Assembly (NCBI RefSeq): GCF_002483235.1
Contig: NZ_DLHN01000026.1
Span: 125,143 to 189,142, forward strand
Source: Pedobacter glucosidilyticus
GTDB taxonomy: Bacteria > Bacteroidota > Bacteroidia > Sphingobacteriales > Sphingobacteriaceae
Reading direction: 5' to 3'
DNA length: 64,000 nucleotides
The translations under genes were made by a program, and so were the position numbers. Positions 9,535-17,690 of this stretch are shown in pieces (within the stretch, counting starts at the first letter, position 1; the number at the start of each line of letters is the position of its first letter). A model generated the notes under the pieces. It was given only the letters and a program-made list of their open reading frames with translations, had not been told where the DNA came from and made no database searches.

Positions 9535-10317
9535 TTATGGTTGTCCGCCTTCCCACAATCTTACGTTTCTCCATTTGGTTTGCATATTGGTAACCCCATC
9601 AAACTCTCCATCTTGCTCTCTTCCATATACTCCAAATTTCATATAATTCATAAATTCCTTGCCCTCTTTTAAAGTTTCGCCATCTTTAAATCTAAATTTT
9701 TCTACGCCATCCACATAAACAATTACGGCATCGCCAACATCTTCCTGTAAATGGATCACATTTATCCTTACTTCTTTATTGTTGATGTTAGTTGCAATTA
9801 CTTTATTACCAGATGAAGGCATTTTGGTATCAAACGTAACTTCTAAAGAGCCACCTTTGCGGTTTCCAAAACCTCTGATTTGCATTTGTGTAGCCCCTTC
9901 TGCGCTACCAAAAAGTTGGAAAACTGCTTGTTTATCTAGTTTATCATTCATGGTAATATAACCTTCAAATTGTCTTGAACCTGTTCTGTAATTATCATGA
10001 ATTCTTATCTCAGATCTGTTTCCGGGAAATTTAACTAGCGTAAAAGTATGTGTGTTTAAAGCTGGGTTCCAATGGTAATGCGTAGTAACATCAGCAGATA
10101 ATGAGGATAGTTCTTTACCATCTTTATCTGCAAAAGCGGCGGTTCTAGGCCAGCTAAAAGGGGTATTATCTCCTGATGGTTTTTTGAAATTTTCTAATTG
10201 TATTTTAAATCGTCCTTCTTCTCTTTTGGTAACTTCCGTCCAGTTTTTACCAATTTGAGCATAAGCATATAAATTGCCAAAGCTTAATGTTACTAAAAAT
10301 AAAAGTGTTTTTTTCAT
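9535..10317 (-). CDS. Secreted jelly-roll polysaccharide lyase-like protein (alginate-lyase-2/PL7-like fold)
   Basis: 260 residues with a signal peptide ending near LYAYAQ. The motifs GNRSEIRIHDNY (like the R-S/T-E-x-R strand of PL7-type enzymes) and MKFGVYGREQD (like the K-x-G-x-Y-x-Q strand) point to a concanavalin-like beta-jelly-roll lyase. The usual QIH motif is not obvious; VFQLFGS sits where it would be expected, so the catalytic His may be replaced or the target may differ. A second protein with the same fold is at 31686-32327. It lies 83 bases downstream of the araC-type regulator on the same strand, with a hairpin between them. Substrate unknown; a uronate polymer is likely from context. 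Confidence 0.65.
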   Translation of the reverse strand: MKKTLLFLVTLSFGNLYAYAQIGKNWTEVTKREEGRFKIQLENFKKPSGDNTPFSWPRTAAFADKDGKELSSLSADVTTHYHWNPALNTHTFTLVKFPGNRSEIRIHDNYRTGSRQFEGYITMNDKLDKQAVFQLFGSAEGATQMQIRGFGNRKGGSLEVTFDTKMPSSGNKVIATNINNKEVRINVIHLQEDVGDAVIVYVDGVEKFRFKDGETLKEGKEFMNYMKFGVYGREQDGEFDGVTNMQTKWRNVRLWEGGQP

Positions 10318-10336
10318 AATTGTTGTACAATGAACA

Positions 10337-10357
10337 AAAAGCCCATAAAGGGCTTTT
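10337..10357 (-). terminator. Hairpin between the AraC regulator and the lyase-like gene
   Basis: Arms AAAAGCCC and GGGCTTTT with a 5-base loop, followed by a T run when read on the minus strand. It probably ends or attenuates the regulator transcript before the lyase-like gene. Confidence 0.7.
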
Positions 10358-10400
10358 GTACGTTTTATAAGTTAATAATTTGATGTAGGGTATGCAGTAC

Positions 10401-11294
10401 TTAGTTTTTTTGCAAAACATTAAAACTGGTTTGGTTAAATTCTTTCTTATAGCTTAAAGGGCTAAGACCTGTTATTTGCTTAAAATACTTGTGGAAGCTT
10501 GCAAAATTGTTAAACCCACTTTCATAACACAATTCTTTTATAGATAGGTTATTTTCCATTAATAATTTACAAGCCTGTCCAACCTTTACCTCCAATAAAA
10601 ACTGCGAATAAGTTTTTCTTGTTCTTGATTTAAAATATCGGCAAAAAGAATTTGGACTGATATGAGCTATTTCTGCTATTTCCTCTAATTGTATTTTCTT
10701 GCGGAAATTGGCTAGTGTGTACTCATATATTAAAGTCATCCTATCATTTTCATGCTCTTCAAGTTCATTATGATAACCAATAGAAGATAAAGTGCTAATT
10801 TGTTGAGATTGAGCTATGGTCAGCAAGGTTTCCATTAAAATCATGATTCTTTCTGGACCTTCTGTATAGAGTAGCTTTTCTAAACATTCTGCTACTTTAA
10901 CCCTGGTTTTACCTTTAATTTGGATACCTCTCTTAGCTTTCTCAAATAAAGTTCGGAAGATTTTATTCTCAGGTAGATTTAAAAAAGCTTCGCCCCAAAA
11001 ATTCTCATTAAAATGTACCACTCTTGACTCTGCCGTTAGTTTTGGGCTTTCATGTGAATACAAGTCATCATATCTCCAATAATGTGGTAAATTAGAGCCT
11101 ACAAGCACTATATCTCCCGGGCCAAATCTTTTAATGCTGTCGCCAATAAACTGAGTTCCTTTACCCGCTCTAAAATGAATAAGTTCTAATTCTGGATGAT
11201 AATGCCATCTGTTGTTGATGTTTGGGACTAAGTCTTGCCTCACACTAAAAGAATGTACAGGACCAGAGGTCACTTTTAAAAGTTGTGGTTTCAT
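10401..11294 (-). CDS. AraC-family transcriptional regulator with N-terminal cupin
   Basis: Cytoplasmic sugar-responsive regulator. Residues ~1-100 form a cupin sensor (NRWHYHPELELIHF, FGPGDIVLVGSNLPHYW). The last ~100 residues hold the two helix-turn-helix motifs of the AraC/XylS DNA-binding domain, including EIAEIAHISPNSFCRYFK and ELCYESGFNNFASFHKYFK. The ATG at 11294 is preferred; an upstream in-frame TTG at 11318 would add 8 residues of no evident use. The gene is divergent from the large + strand operon starting at 11731, with a 436-base gap containing palindromes, which is the usual arrangement for a local activator. Inducer not deducible. Confidence 0.9.
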   Translation of the reverse strand: MKPQLLKVTSGPVHSFSVRQDLVPNINNRWHYHPELELIHFRAGKGTQFIGDSIKRFGPGDIVLVGSNLPHYWRYDDLYSHESPKLTAESRVVHFNENFWGEAFLNLPENKIFRTLFEKAKRGIQIKGKTRVKVAECLEKLLYTEGPERIMILMETLLTIAQSQQISTLSSIGYHNELEEHENDRMTLIYEYTLANFRKKIQLEEIAEIAHISPNSFCRYFKSRTRKTYSQFLLEVKVGQACKLLMENNLSIKELCYESGFNNFASFHKYFKQITGLSPLSYKKEFNQTSFNVLQKN

Positions 11295-11730
11295 TGGTTT
11301 AATTTTTGGTTGATACAATTATAAATCAACACAAGGCCCTAAACAATGCCTTTAAAACCTGTTACGTAGGTATGTATTCTTTAAAGTTAATATAGATTTA
11401 CTTTTTAATAATTACATTAATAATATATTTATATGGATGTTTTATAATAATATTTAATTCTTTTTAAGATATAATTTTTCATATATATCATCGTAATCGA
11501 TTTCGTAAAAACTATATAGTTTTACCCATATTTTTAATCGTTTTCTTTTGCTTCATCACGTTTAATGAAGCCATATTGCCAATAGTACTGCATAAATTGC
11601 TAATTAGGCATAACCTAATGTTTACTTTAAAAGGTAGCTTTGTTATTCATCCTAAATTATATAAAGTCTAAATTTCATCAAGAAGGTACAACAGATATTT
11701 ATCTGCTTGCCTCAAACAGAGAGTTAAGTT
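11295..11730. promoter_or_regulatory. Divergent control region between araC-type gene and the 11731 operon
   Basis: 436 bases, very AT-rich, no gene. It contains a perfect 16-bp palindrome AAAACTATATAGTTTT (11508-11523), a 7-bp inverted repeat GCTTCAT/ATGAAGC with an 8-base spacer (11550-11556 and 11565-11571), and an exact Bacteroidota -7 match TAGCTTTG (11635-11642) for the + strand. The two inverted repeats are candidate binding sites for the adjacent regulator; this is inference. Confidence 0.5.
11635..11642 (+). promoter_or_regulatory. Candidate -7 element (TAnnTTTG) for the 11731 operon
   Basis: TAGCTTTG matches the Bacteroidota -7 consensus exactly, about 90 bases before the start codon. 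No good TTTG -33 box lies at the usual spacing, which lowers confidence and would fit an activator-dependent promoter. Confidence 0.4.
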
Positions 11731-13023
11731 ATGAAGCGCCATATATTTTTCATCATCCAGATTACAAGTTTTATAATCTTTTCATCCTTTAAGAGTGAAC
11801 ATCCTAAACCAGTAAAGTCAATTAAAGTATTGCCAGATCAGAACAACGCGGGCTTAACATTGCCTAAAGGTTTTGGTGCTTTAGTTGTTGCAGAAAATTT
11901 AGGTAAAGCCAGACATTTAACCGTTACCCCAAAAGGTGATATTTATGTAAAACTAAGCAAGGTTTTAAACGAAAAAACCATTTATCATTTAAAAGATAAT
12001 AATGGCGATGGTAAAATTGATGAGCAAATCGGTTTTGGAGATTATGTAGGAACTGGAATTTTTTTGAAGAATGATTATTTGTATGCCAGTTCAGATGCAG
12101 AGGTTTTCAGATACAAGCTTAATCAAAATTATGAGGTTATAGCACCAGATAAGCCAGAAAAACTGGTAACAGGTTTAATCAATCAAAGACAGCATAATAC
12201 TAAATCCATTGTTTTAGATAATGATAACAATATCTATGTAAACATCGGCTCACCATCAAACTCTTGCCAATACCAAAATAGGGCAAAAGGCTCAATGGGG
12301 ATTCCAAATTGCCCTATCTTGGATTCTGCCGGTGGAATATGGCAATTTAAAGCCGACAAACTAAATCAATCTTACAAAGAAGGTGTAAGGTATGCCACGG
12401 GTTTACGTAATGTAATGGGTTTAGATTGGAATCCTGAAAACAATACGCTATTTGTAATGCAGCATGGCAGAGATAACTTAAGCAGTATTTTTCCTGAACT
12501 TTATGATGATAAAGCAAATGCCGAGTTGCCTGCTGAATGTATGTTTATGATTAAGAAAGGCGATCATGCTGGTTGGCCTTACAGTTATTATGATCCTATC
12601 CAAAAAAAGAAAATACTAGCGCCAGAATATGGTGGTGATGGTAAAAAAGAAGCCGATCCTTCTTTTATAGATCCTGTAGTAGCTTTTCCTGCGCATCTTG
12701 CCCCTAATGCACTGCTGTTTTACACCGGTAATCAGTTTCCTGAAAGGTATAAAAACGGAGCTTTTGTAGCTTTTCATGGCTCTTGGAACCGAGCTCCTTT
12801 AAAGCAGGAAGGTTTTTTTGTGGCTTTTGTGCCTTTTAAAAATGGAAAACCTGCCGGCGATTGGGAAATTTTCGCCAATGGTTTTGCCGGAACACCAGAA
12901 GTAATGTCTAGCAGTCAGGCAAAATACCGCCCCTGCGGATTGGCGCAAGGGCCAGACGGGTCATTATATGTAAGTGAAGACAAAAAAGGAACAATTTTTA
13001 GAATTATATATGACGGTAAATAA
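11731..13023 (+). CDS. PQQ-type sugar dehydrogenase-like protein (soluble glucose/sorbosone dehydrogenase fold)
   Basis: Exported six-bladed propeller related to PQQ-dependent soluble glucose dehydrogenase and L-sorbosone dehydrogenase, which oxidise aldoses in the periplasm. Features seen: N-terminal hydrophobic export signal, RQHNTKSIVLDNDNN near residue 152, YATGLRNVMGLDWNP near 222, AFHGSWNRAP near 349 (typical of the sorbosone-dehydrogenase-like branch) and the closing blade GPDGSLYVSEDKKGTIFRI. 430 residues. Its last 14 bases overlap the start of a cytochrome c gene, which supports electron transfer from this enzyme to that cytochrome. First gene of the large + strand operon. PQQ binding is inferred from the fold; substrate unknown. 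Confidence 0.78.
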   Translation: MKRHIFFIIQITSFIIFSSFKSEHPKPVKSIKVLPDQNNAGLTLPKGFGALVVAENLGKARHLTVTPKGDIYVKLSKVLNEKTIYHLKDNNGDGKIDEQIGFGDYVGTGIFLKNDYLYASSDAEVFRYKLNQNYEVIAPDKPEKLVTGLINQRQHNTKSIVLDNDNNIYVNIGSPSNSCQYQNRAKGSMGIPNCPILDSAGGIWQFKADKLNQSYKEGVRYATGLRNVMGLDWNPENNTLFVMQHGRDNLSSIFPELYDDKANAELPAECMFMIKKGDHAGWPYSYYDPIQKKKILAPEYGGDGKKEADPSFIDPVVAFPAHLAPNALLFYTGNQFPERYKNGAFVAFHGSWNRAPLKQEGFFVAFVPFKNGKPAGDWEIFANGFAGTPEVMSSSQAKYRPCGLAQGPDGSLYVSEDKKGTIFRIIYDGK

Positions 13024-13480
13024 GTTAATAGCCAGTGTAATACTGGTTTTGGTAATGTCAGTTTCGGTTTTTTCACAAACTAAGCCTAAAGTACCAGTTA
13101 AGAAGGCGGTAACTAAAGCAGTTCCGGTAGCATCTGGTGTGCAAAACGCTATCAATAACGGAAAAGTAGTTTATACGCAATATTGTGCGGTTTGCCATCA
13201 AGCCGATGGTTTAGGTGTATCAGGTTTAAACCCACCTTTAAGTAAAACAGTTTATGTTTTAGGAGACCAAACCAGGCTCATAAATATCGTACTAAAAGGT
13301 TTAAGTGAAGGTGTAGAGATTGATGGAGAAACTTATGCTAATGTAATGCCTGCTATGGCTTTTTTAACCGATCAACAAGTTGCAGATGTACTCACTTATG
13401 TGAGAAACAGCTTTCAAAATAAAGCAAGTGCCATTACTGCAGCTCAGGTAAAAACTGTTAGAGCAGCTGGTAAAAAATAA
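13010..13480 (+). CDS. Small periplasmic c-type cytochrome
   Basis: 156 residues starting at the ATG at 13010, which sits inside the end of the dehydrogenase gene in another frame and places the signal peptide (ending near SVFSQ) at the very N-terminus. A single haem site CAVCH is at residues 59-63, and NVMPAMAF near residue 112 offers the distal Met. The class I fold is typical of mono-haem cytochromes that accept electrons from PQQ dehydrogenases. An in-frame ATG at 12974 would put 12 charged residues before the signal and is less likely. The 14-base overlap suggests coupled translation with the dehydrogenase. Confidence 0.88.
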   Translation: MTVNKLIASVILVLVMSVSVFSQTKPKVPVKKAVTKAVPVASGVQNAINNGKVVYTQYCAVCHQADGLGVSGLNPPLSKTVYVLGDQTRLINIVLKGLSEGVEIDGETYANVMPAMAFLTDQQVADVLTYVRNSFQNKASAITAAQVKTVRAAGKK

Positions 13481-13494
13481 TTTAGTTAAACTAT

Positions 13495-15189
13495 ATGGAA
13501 ACAGTATTATTTGTTAAAATTCTCCGGAATTACAAGCTATGGTTTGTTTTTACGCTTTTTGTTTTAGCATTAGCTTGTAAAAAGAAAGAAGTAGCTAAGA
13601 AAGAAGAACCTACTCCACCACCATTGGAAGAGCCTCCGGTAACTCCGCCACCCACGCCACCGGCAAACAATACTGCTTTAGTATATACTGATGTTAGTGG
13701 TAAACTAGCATATAATACTTTTGCAAACCAGGGCGAAATCGATAAAATTAATACAGTACCAGATTTTTCTAATGCGGGTTACAAAGGCGGAGGTGTTGCT
13801 ATTCCTACAGCTCCAGTGGTAAGAACTTTGTCTCCCCAACTTGGTGATAATAGAGCCAGAATTCAGCAAGTGATAAGTGAAGTTGAAGCTTTACCAGTAG
13901 ATGCAAATGGTTTTAGAGGGGCTATTTTACTAAATGCGGGTACTTATGATGTTGCAGATTCTTTAGTAATAAGAGCCAGTGGGGTTGTATTAAGAGGCGT
14001 TGGACAAGGCGCATCTGGTACAATTTTAAGAGCAACTAAGAGATTGATTGGTAGTACCCTGATAAGGGTGCAAGGAAGTGGTTCTAATTTGGGTGAGGTA
14101 ACAAGCTCTAGAAGATTAATTTCTGATAGTTATGTTCCTACAGGTGCTAAATCATTTAATTTAGAAAATACCAATGGCTTAACGGTTGGTAGTAGAGTTT
14201 TGGTTACCAGAACCCCTAACCAAGCATGGATAGATTTGTTAGAAATGACACAATATGGATGGACACCAAGTAGATATGTGATGTCTTATGAACGTGTTAT
14301 AACCGCTATAAGCGGAAATAATATCACCATAAATGCACCCATTGTAGACCCTATACAAACCCGTTATGGTGGTGGTAGAGTTGGTATACATTCCGTTTCT
14401 GGTAGAATTCAAAATTCTGGTGTGGAAAATATGCGTTTAGTTTCTGTTTTTGAAAACGATAACGACGAGCAACATGCCTGGTACGGAGTAAAACTTCTTA
14501 GAGCAGAAAACTGTTGGGTTAAAGATGTTACAGCACAATATTTTGGCTATGCTTGTGTATCTATTGAAGAGAGCTCTGTATATAACACAGTTCAAGATTG
14601 TGCTATGCTTGATCCTAAATCTCAAACAATAGGAGGGAGAAAATACTCTTTTAACATAGCAGGAACCTCACCTTTTAATCTATTTCAACGTTGTTTTTCA
14701 AGAGGTGGAAGACACTGTTATGTTACAGGCTCTACCGTACCTGGGCCAAACGTATTCTTAGATTGTGTTGCAGTAGAAACCACATCAGACATTGGGCCGC
14801 ACCATAGATGGAGTACAGGATTATTATTTGATAATGTTTTTGGAGGTCAAATAAGGGTACAAAATAGAGGTGCAAGTGGCTCTGGCCATGGTTGGGCAGG
14901 TGCGCAAACCATGTTTTGGAATTGCAGATCAACCCGGGTAGATATCATGGTACAAAGTCCGGCAGCAGCTAGAAATTGGGGTGTTGGTAATATTGCCCTA
15001 ACTTTTGCAGGTAATGGTTATTTTGAAAGTAACAATATCCATGTACAGCCCAGAAGTTTGTATCTTACCCAGTTAAAAGATAGGTTAGGCGATGCCGCTG
15101 TAAATAATGTCACTATTCCAGCACAAAGAATGGGCAGTATATCATCTCAGCTACAAACTTGGGCGGGCGAAGGGCCATTTAACCCATAA
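13495..15189 (+). CDS. Surface lipoprotein with right-handed beta-helix, GPHHRW family (first copy)
   Basis: 564 residues with lipobox LALAC near residue 28, then a Lys/Glu run and a proline-rich linker, the kind of sequence that places Bacteroidota lipoproteins on the cell surface. The remainder looks like a pectate-lyase-type parallel beta-helix (GAILLNAGTYDV, VVLRGVGQG, YFGYACVSIEES). Motifs shared with the protein at 22875-24386 are GGRKYSFN, GPNVF, SDIGPHHRW and GSGHGWAG..MFWNCR; the His/Arg-rich SDIGPHHRW stretch is a good active-site candidate. I do not recognise a characterised family. Lyase or hydrolase activity on a uronate-containing chain is inferred from fold and neighbours only. 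Confidence 0.7.
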   Translation: METVLFVKILRNYKLWFVFTLFVLALACKKKEVAKKEEPTPPPLEEPPVTPPPTPPANNTALVYTDVSGKLAYNTFANQGEIDKINTVPDFSNAGYKGGGVAIPTAPVVRTLSPQLGDNRARIQQVISEVEALPVDANGFRGAILLNAGTYDVADSLVIRASGVVLRGVGQGASGTILRATKRLIGSTLIRVQGSGSNLGEVTSSRRLISDSYVPTGAKSFNLENTNGLTVGSRVLVTRTPNQAWIDLLEMTQYGWTPSRYVMSYERVITAISGNNITINAPIVDPIQTRYGGGRVGIHSVSGRIQNSGVENMRLVSVFENDNDEQHAWYGVKLLRAENCWVKDVTAQYFGYACVSIEESSVYNTVQDCAMLDPKSQTIGGRKYSFNIAGTSPFNLFQRCFSRGGRHCYVTGSTVPGPNVFLDCVAVETTSDIGPHHRWSTGLLFDNVFGGQIRVQNRGASGSGHGWAGAQTMFWNCRSTRVDIMVQSPAAARNWGVGNIALTFAGNGYFESNNIHVQPRSLYLTQLKDRLGDAAVNNVTIPAQRMGSISSQLQTWAGEGPFNP

Positions 15190-15226
15190 CTTTTATTAAT
15201 CATTAATTAAACTAAAATCGTACGCT

Positions 15227-17689
15227 TTGTTAAAGAAAAATATCATTTGGCTAGTTCTTGTAGTTCTAGGTTTACAAAATTCAGTAATTGCGCAACAAAA
15301 AATAAGATTAAATGATAACTGGGAGTTCCTAAAACAAGATTTAGGAGGTATTTGGGAAGCTGTTAGACCAGTAGGTGCAGGTAATCCAGAAAGTGTGCCG
15401 CTATGGGAAAAAGTAAGTTTGCCACATTGTGTTAATGCAGAAGATGCAGTAGACCCTGATATGAATTATTACCAAGGACCATCTTGGTACAGAACTTTAA
15501 TAGAGGTAAAAAATCCTTATCAAACAGGAAGAACCTTATTACATTTTGAAGGCGCTGGCCAAAAAACAGATGTTTATATCTATCAAACAAAAGTGGGTTC
15601 ACACGTTGGTGGATATGATGAATTTACCGTTGATATTACTGATGCTGTAGCTGCTTTCCAGAAAACTGATGTTTATCAGAAACAATTTAAAGGTAAAATT
15701 CCATTATCTATCCGTACAGATAATTCTCGCGATTTAGAACTTATTCCGTCAGATTTATCTGATTTTAACCTTTACGGAGGCATCTATCGTTACTTAAATT
15801 TGGTTTATAAGCCATCCCTTTCGGTTGATAAAGTTTTCGCTTTAGCCACGGTAGATAAAGAAGGTAAAAATGCTTCCTTAAACGTAAAAGCAAGGTTTTA
15901 TAACCCTAAAGGCACTAGCAATGCAGAGGTAGAGCTTAAATTAATATCGCCTTCAGGTAAAGTTATCAGTACGCAAAAAAAGCAAATTCAACTAACAGGT
16001 AAAGATTTAGAAATTGCTAATATAAAAGTAGCTAAAGCCGAGCTTTGGTCTACCGATAAACCAACACTTTATACCGTTGAATTAAATGTTAAAACTGCTG
16101 ATGGTGTAGATAAACATGAAGAAAAAATAGGATTCAGACATTTTGAATTTGTAGAAAAAGGGCCGTTTTTATTAAACGGGAAACGTTTGTTACTGCAAGG
16201 CACACACCGCCATGAAGACCATGCCGGAGTTGCTGCCGCCATGACAGATGAAATGATGCGTACCGAGATGAAGATGATGAAAGATATGGGAGTTAATTTC
16301 ATCCGTTTAGGTCATTATCAGCAATCAAGAACCATCTTAAACTTATGTGATAGCCTAGGAATGGTGGTTTGGGAAGAAATTCCTTGGTGTCGTGGTGGTT
16401 TAGGCGGCGATGTTTATAAACAACAAGCTCGTAGAATGCTCACTAACATGATTGAGCAGCATTATAATCATCCATCTATAATCATTTGGGGTTTAGGTAA
16501 TGAGAACGATTGGCCTGGAGATTTTCCTGAGTTTGATAAAGAAAAAATCAGGGTGTTTATGAAAGAGTTGCATGACCTTTCTCATGCTTTAGACCCTACG
16601 CGTAAAACAGCTATCAGAAGATGCGATTTCTGTAAAGACATTGTAGATGTTTACTCGCCTTCAATCTGGGCAGGTTGGTATCGTGGTATTTATACCGAGT
16701 ATAAGCAAGTTTCTGAAGAAGAATTTAAGAAAGTTAAACATTTCTTACATGTAGAATGGGGTGGCGATGGTCATGCTCGTCGCCATTCTGAAAACCCAGA
16801 TAATGCTTTGCGTAAAGTTAAAACTGGCGTTGGTGCCGATGAAAGAGCTGGAGATGCTTCTTTAATTGGTGGTGCTAGCAGAGTTTCTAAAGATGGTGAT
16901 TGGAGCGAATCTTACATCGTAAACTTGGTAGATTGGCATTTAAAAGAACAAGAAACTATGCCTTGGCTAACTGGTACTGCACAATGGCCTTTTAAAGATT
17001 TTTCTACACCTGTAAGACCTGATAACCCGGTGCCTTACATGAACCAAAAAGGAGTTATAGAAAGAGATTTTACCAAAAAAGAGGTTTTTTATGTTTATCA
17101 ATCTTATTGGACTAAAAAGCCAATGGTTCATATCTACGGGCATACTTGGCCAGTGCGTTGGGGTGCTGCCGGAGAGGAGAAAATGATTAAAGTTTTCTCT
17201 AATTGCGATGAAGCCGAATTATTTGTTAATGGTAAAAGCCAAGGAGTTAAAAAACGTAACAGTCAGGATTTTCCTGCGGCAGGTTTACGTTGGAATGTAG
17301 TGCCAAATGCAGGTAAAAACATAGTTAAAGTAATTGCCAAAAAAGGTAAAACTGTTTTAGAAGATGAGTTAAGCTTTGAATATGAAACTAGGCAATGGGG
17401 CGCTCCGGCAAGACTAGAAGTACGCAAAATATCCGAAGAAAATGGTAAAGCTACTATCGAGGTTAAACTTAAAGATGCTAATGGCGTACAATGTTTAGAC
17501 TCTAGAAACTGGGTGCGTTTTTCTTTAGCCGGAGATGGCGAGTTAATCGATAATCAAGGAACTTCTACAGGCTCTAGATATGTACAGTTCTACAATGGCC
17601 GAGCTTTAATCAGTGTTAAAACTAATGGCGGTAAAAATACCATTGCCGTTAAATCAGAAGGTGTACCTTCAGAAATGTTAACTTTATAA
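15227..17689 (+). CDS. GH2 family beta-galactosidase/beta-glucuronidase-like enzyme
   Basis: Secreted (signal peptide ending near SVIAQQ) retaining glycosidase of 820 residues. Domain order: sugar-binding jelly-roll (~20-195), immunoglobulin-like domain (~200-300), TIM barrel (~300-590) and C-terminal Ig-like domains. The acid/base Glu is in WGLGNEND near residue 425 and the nucleophile Glu in HVEWGGDG near 510. The start codon is TTG: no in-frame ATG lies between the upstream region and the signal peptide, and the hydrophobic core begins right after it. Gap to the next gene is one base. Substrate could be beta-galactose, beta-glucuronate or another beta-sugar; the family covers all of these. 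Confidence 0.88.
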   Translation: MLKKNIIWLVLVVLGLQNSVIAQQKIRLNDNWEFLKQDLGGIWEAVRPVGAGNPESVPLWEKVSLPHCVNAEDAVDPDMNYYQGPSWYRTLIEVKNPYQTGRTLLHFEGAGQKTDVYIYQTKVGSHVGGYDEFTVDITDAVAAFQKTDVYQKQFKGKIPLSIRTDNSRDLELIPSDLSDFNLYGGIYRYLNLVYKPSLSVDKVFALATVDKEGKNASLNVKARFYNPKGTSNAEVELKLISPSGKVISTQKKQIQLTGKDLEIANIKVAKAELWSTDKPTLYTVELNVKTADGVDKHEEKIGFRHFEFVEKGPFLLNGKRLLLQGTHRHEDHAGVAAAMTDEMMRTEMKMMKDMGVNFIRLGHYQQSRTILNLCDSLGMVVWEEIPWCRGGLGGDVYKQQARRMLTNMIEQHYNHPSIIIWGLGNENDWPGDFPEFDKEKIRVFMKELHDLSHALDPTRKTAIRRCDFCKDIVDVYSPSIWAGWYRGIYTEYKQVSEEEFKKVKHFLHVEWGGDGHARRHSENPDNALRKVKTGVGADERAGDASLIGGASRVSKDGDWSESYIVNLVDWHLKEQETMPWLTGTAQWPFKDFSTPVRPDNPVPYMNQKGVIERDFTKKEVFYVYQSYWTKKPMVHIYGHTWPVRWGAAGEEKMIKVFSNCDEAELFVNGKSQGVKKRNSQDFPAAGLRWNVVPNAGKNIVKVIAKKGKTVLEDELSFEYETRQWGAPARLEVRKISEENGKATIEVKLKDANGVQCLDSRNWVRFSLAGDGELIDNQGTSTGSRYVQFYNGRALISVKTNGGKNTIAVKSEGVPSEMLTL

Positions 17690-17690
17690 G

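Noticed and set aside
8498..11294. Minus-strand segment as an integrated mobile element
   Set aside because: No integrase, transposase, attachment repeats or tRNA were found; the genes look like ordinary chromosomal genes.
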